In this document: piece by piece, positions 6,187 through 6,927 of the stretch
How the letters are laid out: every line of letters begins with the position of its first letter
How positions within the stretch are numbered: position 1 is the stretch's first letter
Assembly: GCA_013314795.1 (NCBI GenBank)
Contig: JABUEZ010000109.1
Span: 1-6,927, forward strand
DNA from: Candidatus Profundicultor aquiphilus
GTDB taxonomy: Bacteria > Atribacterota > Atribacteria > Atribacterales > Caldatribacteriaceae
Direction: 5' to 3'
DNA: 6,927 nt
Translations under genes and position numbers: made by a program
Notes under the pieces: generated by a model
The model's input: the letters and a program-made list of their open reading frames with translations, nothing else
The model's database searches: none
What the model was told of the DNA's origin: nothing

Positions 6187-6927
6187 TTAAATCATCGACA
6201 AACCGCCATCCACCACAATCATCTGACCAGTCATCCAGTCGGACTCATCTGAAGCCAGATACAGCACCGAACCAATGTGATCCTCAGGTTGACCGAGTCT
6301 GCCCAGAGGAATACCACTCTCCAGGGCCTTCCGCAGTTCAGGGTCTGAAATGGCCGATTTGCCCAGAGGGGTGAGGGTGGTACCAGGACAGAGCATGTTG
6401 ACCCGGATCCCATACTGTCCCAACTCAGCTGCCATAGCTCTGGTGAGAGACAACACTGCTCCTTTGGAAGCAGAATACGCGGCATGGAAGGGTTCACCCA
6501 CAATGGCTGCTTTGGAGGAGACGTTGATGATCTTCCCTTTACCCTGCTTCATCATGATGGGCACCACTGCCTGAGAGCAGAATACCACCCCCAGGACATT
6601 GACCTCAAAGATTCTCCTCCAGGTTTCCTCGGTCTCTTCCCAGAACTTCCCTCCGGCATGGATGCCGGCATTGTTCACCAGAACATCGATTTTCCCGAAG
6701 TGTTTCATCACTTCATTCACCATGGCATCGACCTGGGGTCGGGAAGAGACATCGGTGCGGATGAAGAGAGTATCTCCTCCCAGTTGTTTGGCCAGGGCTT
6801 TTCCGGTTTCTTCATTCCAATCCACGATCACCACTTTGGCTCCTTCACCAGCACATCCCTTGGAAAAGGCTTCACCCAATCCCTGTCCACCACCGGTGAT
6901 AATCACCACTTTGTCTTTGAGACGCAT
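6187..6927 (-). CDS. Classical SDR oxidoreductase, NAD-type, first gene of the visible operon
   Basis: Soluble cytoplasmic dehydrogenase of 246 residues, the standard length for a classical SDR. The glycine motif TGGGQGLG (11-18) is followed by Asp36 after beta-2, which favours NAD(H). NNAG is at 85-88. The active-site tetrad is complete: Asn110, Ser138 (in NVSS), Tyr151 and Lys155 (YSASK). The PG motif at 181-182 and the C-terminal VDGG (239-242) are the usual substrate-lid and oligomer-interface segments. Relatives include 3-oxoacyl-ACP reductases, glucose and sorbitol dehydrogenases and meso-butanediol dehydrogenases. The position beside two zinc polyol dehydrogenases and an FGGY kinase favours a sugar or polyol substrate over fatty acid synthesis. 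The ATG is the last codon of the window, so its ribosome binding site and any longer start cannot be seen. Confidence 0.92.
   Translation of the reverse strand: MRLKDKVVIITGGGQGLGEAFSKGCAGEGAKVVIVDWNEETGKALAKQLGGDTLFIRTDVSSRPQVDAMVNEVMKHFGKIDVLVNNAGIHAGGKFWEETEETWRRIFEVNVLGVVFCSQAVVPIMMKQGKGKIINVSSKAAIVGEPFHAAYSASKGAVLSLTRAMAAELGQYGIRVNMLCPGTTLTPLGKSAISDPELRKALESGIPLGRLGQPEDHIGSVLYLASDESDWMTGQMIVVDGGLSMI

Noticed and set aside
1..6927. Mobile elements, CRISPR arrays, tRNA or rRNA genes
   Set aside because: No transposase, integrase, repeated spacer array, long inverted repeat or tRNA-like cloverleaf was seen. Almost all bases are covered by intact genes.

Overview
The window holds seven protein-coding genes, all on the minus strand, and almost no non-coding DNA. 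G+C looks close to half by eye. Strong Shine-Dalgarno sites precede six of the genes; the start of the seventh lies at the window edge. The genes read like a bacterium that lives on sugars and polyols. The solute-binding protein at the left edge has a Sec signal peptide but no usable lipobox, which fits a diderm better than a Gram-positive. Gene style and content would suit a lineage such as Atribacterota, Thermotogota or a Firmicutes-like anaerobe. That placement is a guess, because no phylogenetic marker is present.

Transcription runs from high to low coordinates. (1) 6927-6187 is a classical SDR oxidoreductase. (2) 6151-5102 is a zinc-dependent medium-chain dehydrogenase of the galactitol-1-phosphate 5-dehydrogenase type. 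(3) 5087-4047 is a second zinc-dependent polyol/threonine-type dehydrogenase. (4) 4030-2531 is an FGGY kinase with a complete glycerol kinase framework. (5) 2494-1676 is a second SDR. These five are separated by only 14-36 bases, so they are probably one operon. (6) 1553-777 is an orphan multi-pass membrane protein after a 122-base gap. (7) 714-1 is the N-terminal two thirds of a BMP-family (PnrA/Med-like) ABC transporter solute-binding protein, cut by the window edge. A good sigma-70-type promoter overlaps the end of gene 6 and can start the BMP gene separately.

Taken together, genes 1-5 look like a catabolic cassette. Four dehydrogenases, each with an Asp at the end of beta-2 that favours NAD over NADP, surround one polyol kinase. 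They would oxidise or interconvert polyols and ketoses and feed a phosphorylated product into glycolysis. The kinase matches glycerol kinase throughout, but the position of the substrate-contacting Phe270 (E. coli numbering) is Ala. It also lacks both known regulatory sites (the fructose-1,6-bisphosphate loop and the HPr-phosphorylated His). The real substrate may therefore be a polyol other than glycerol. The BMP protein may belong to the uptake system for the same or a different nutrient.

No RNA genes, mobile elements, CRISPR arrays, convincing terminators or large repeats were seen. No stretch over 300 bases lacks a gene.
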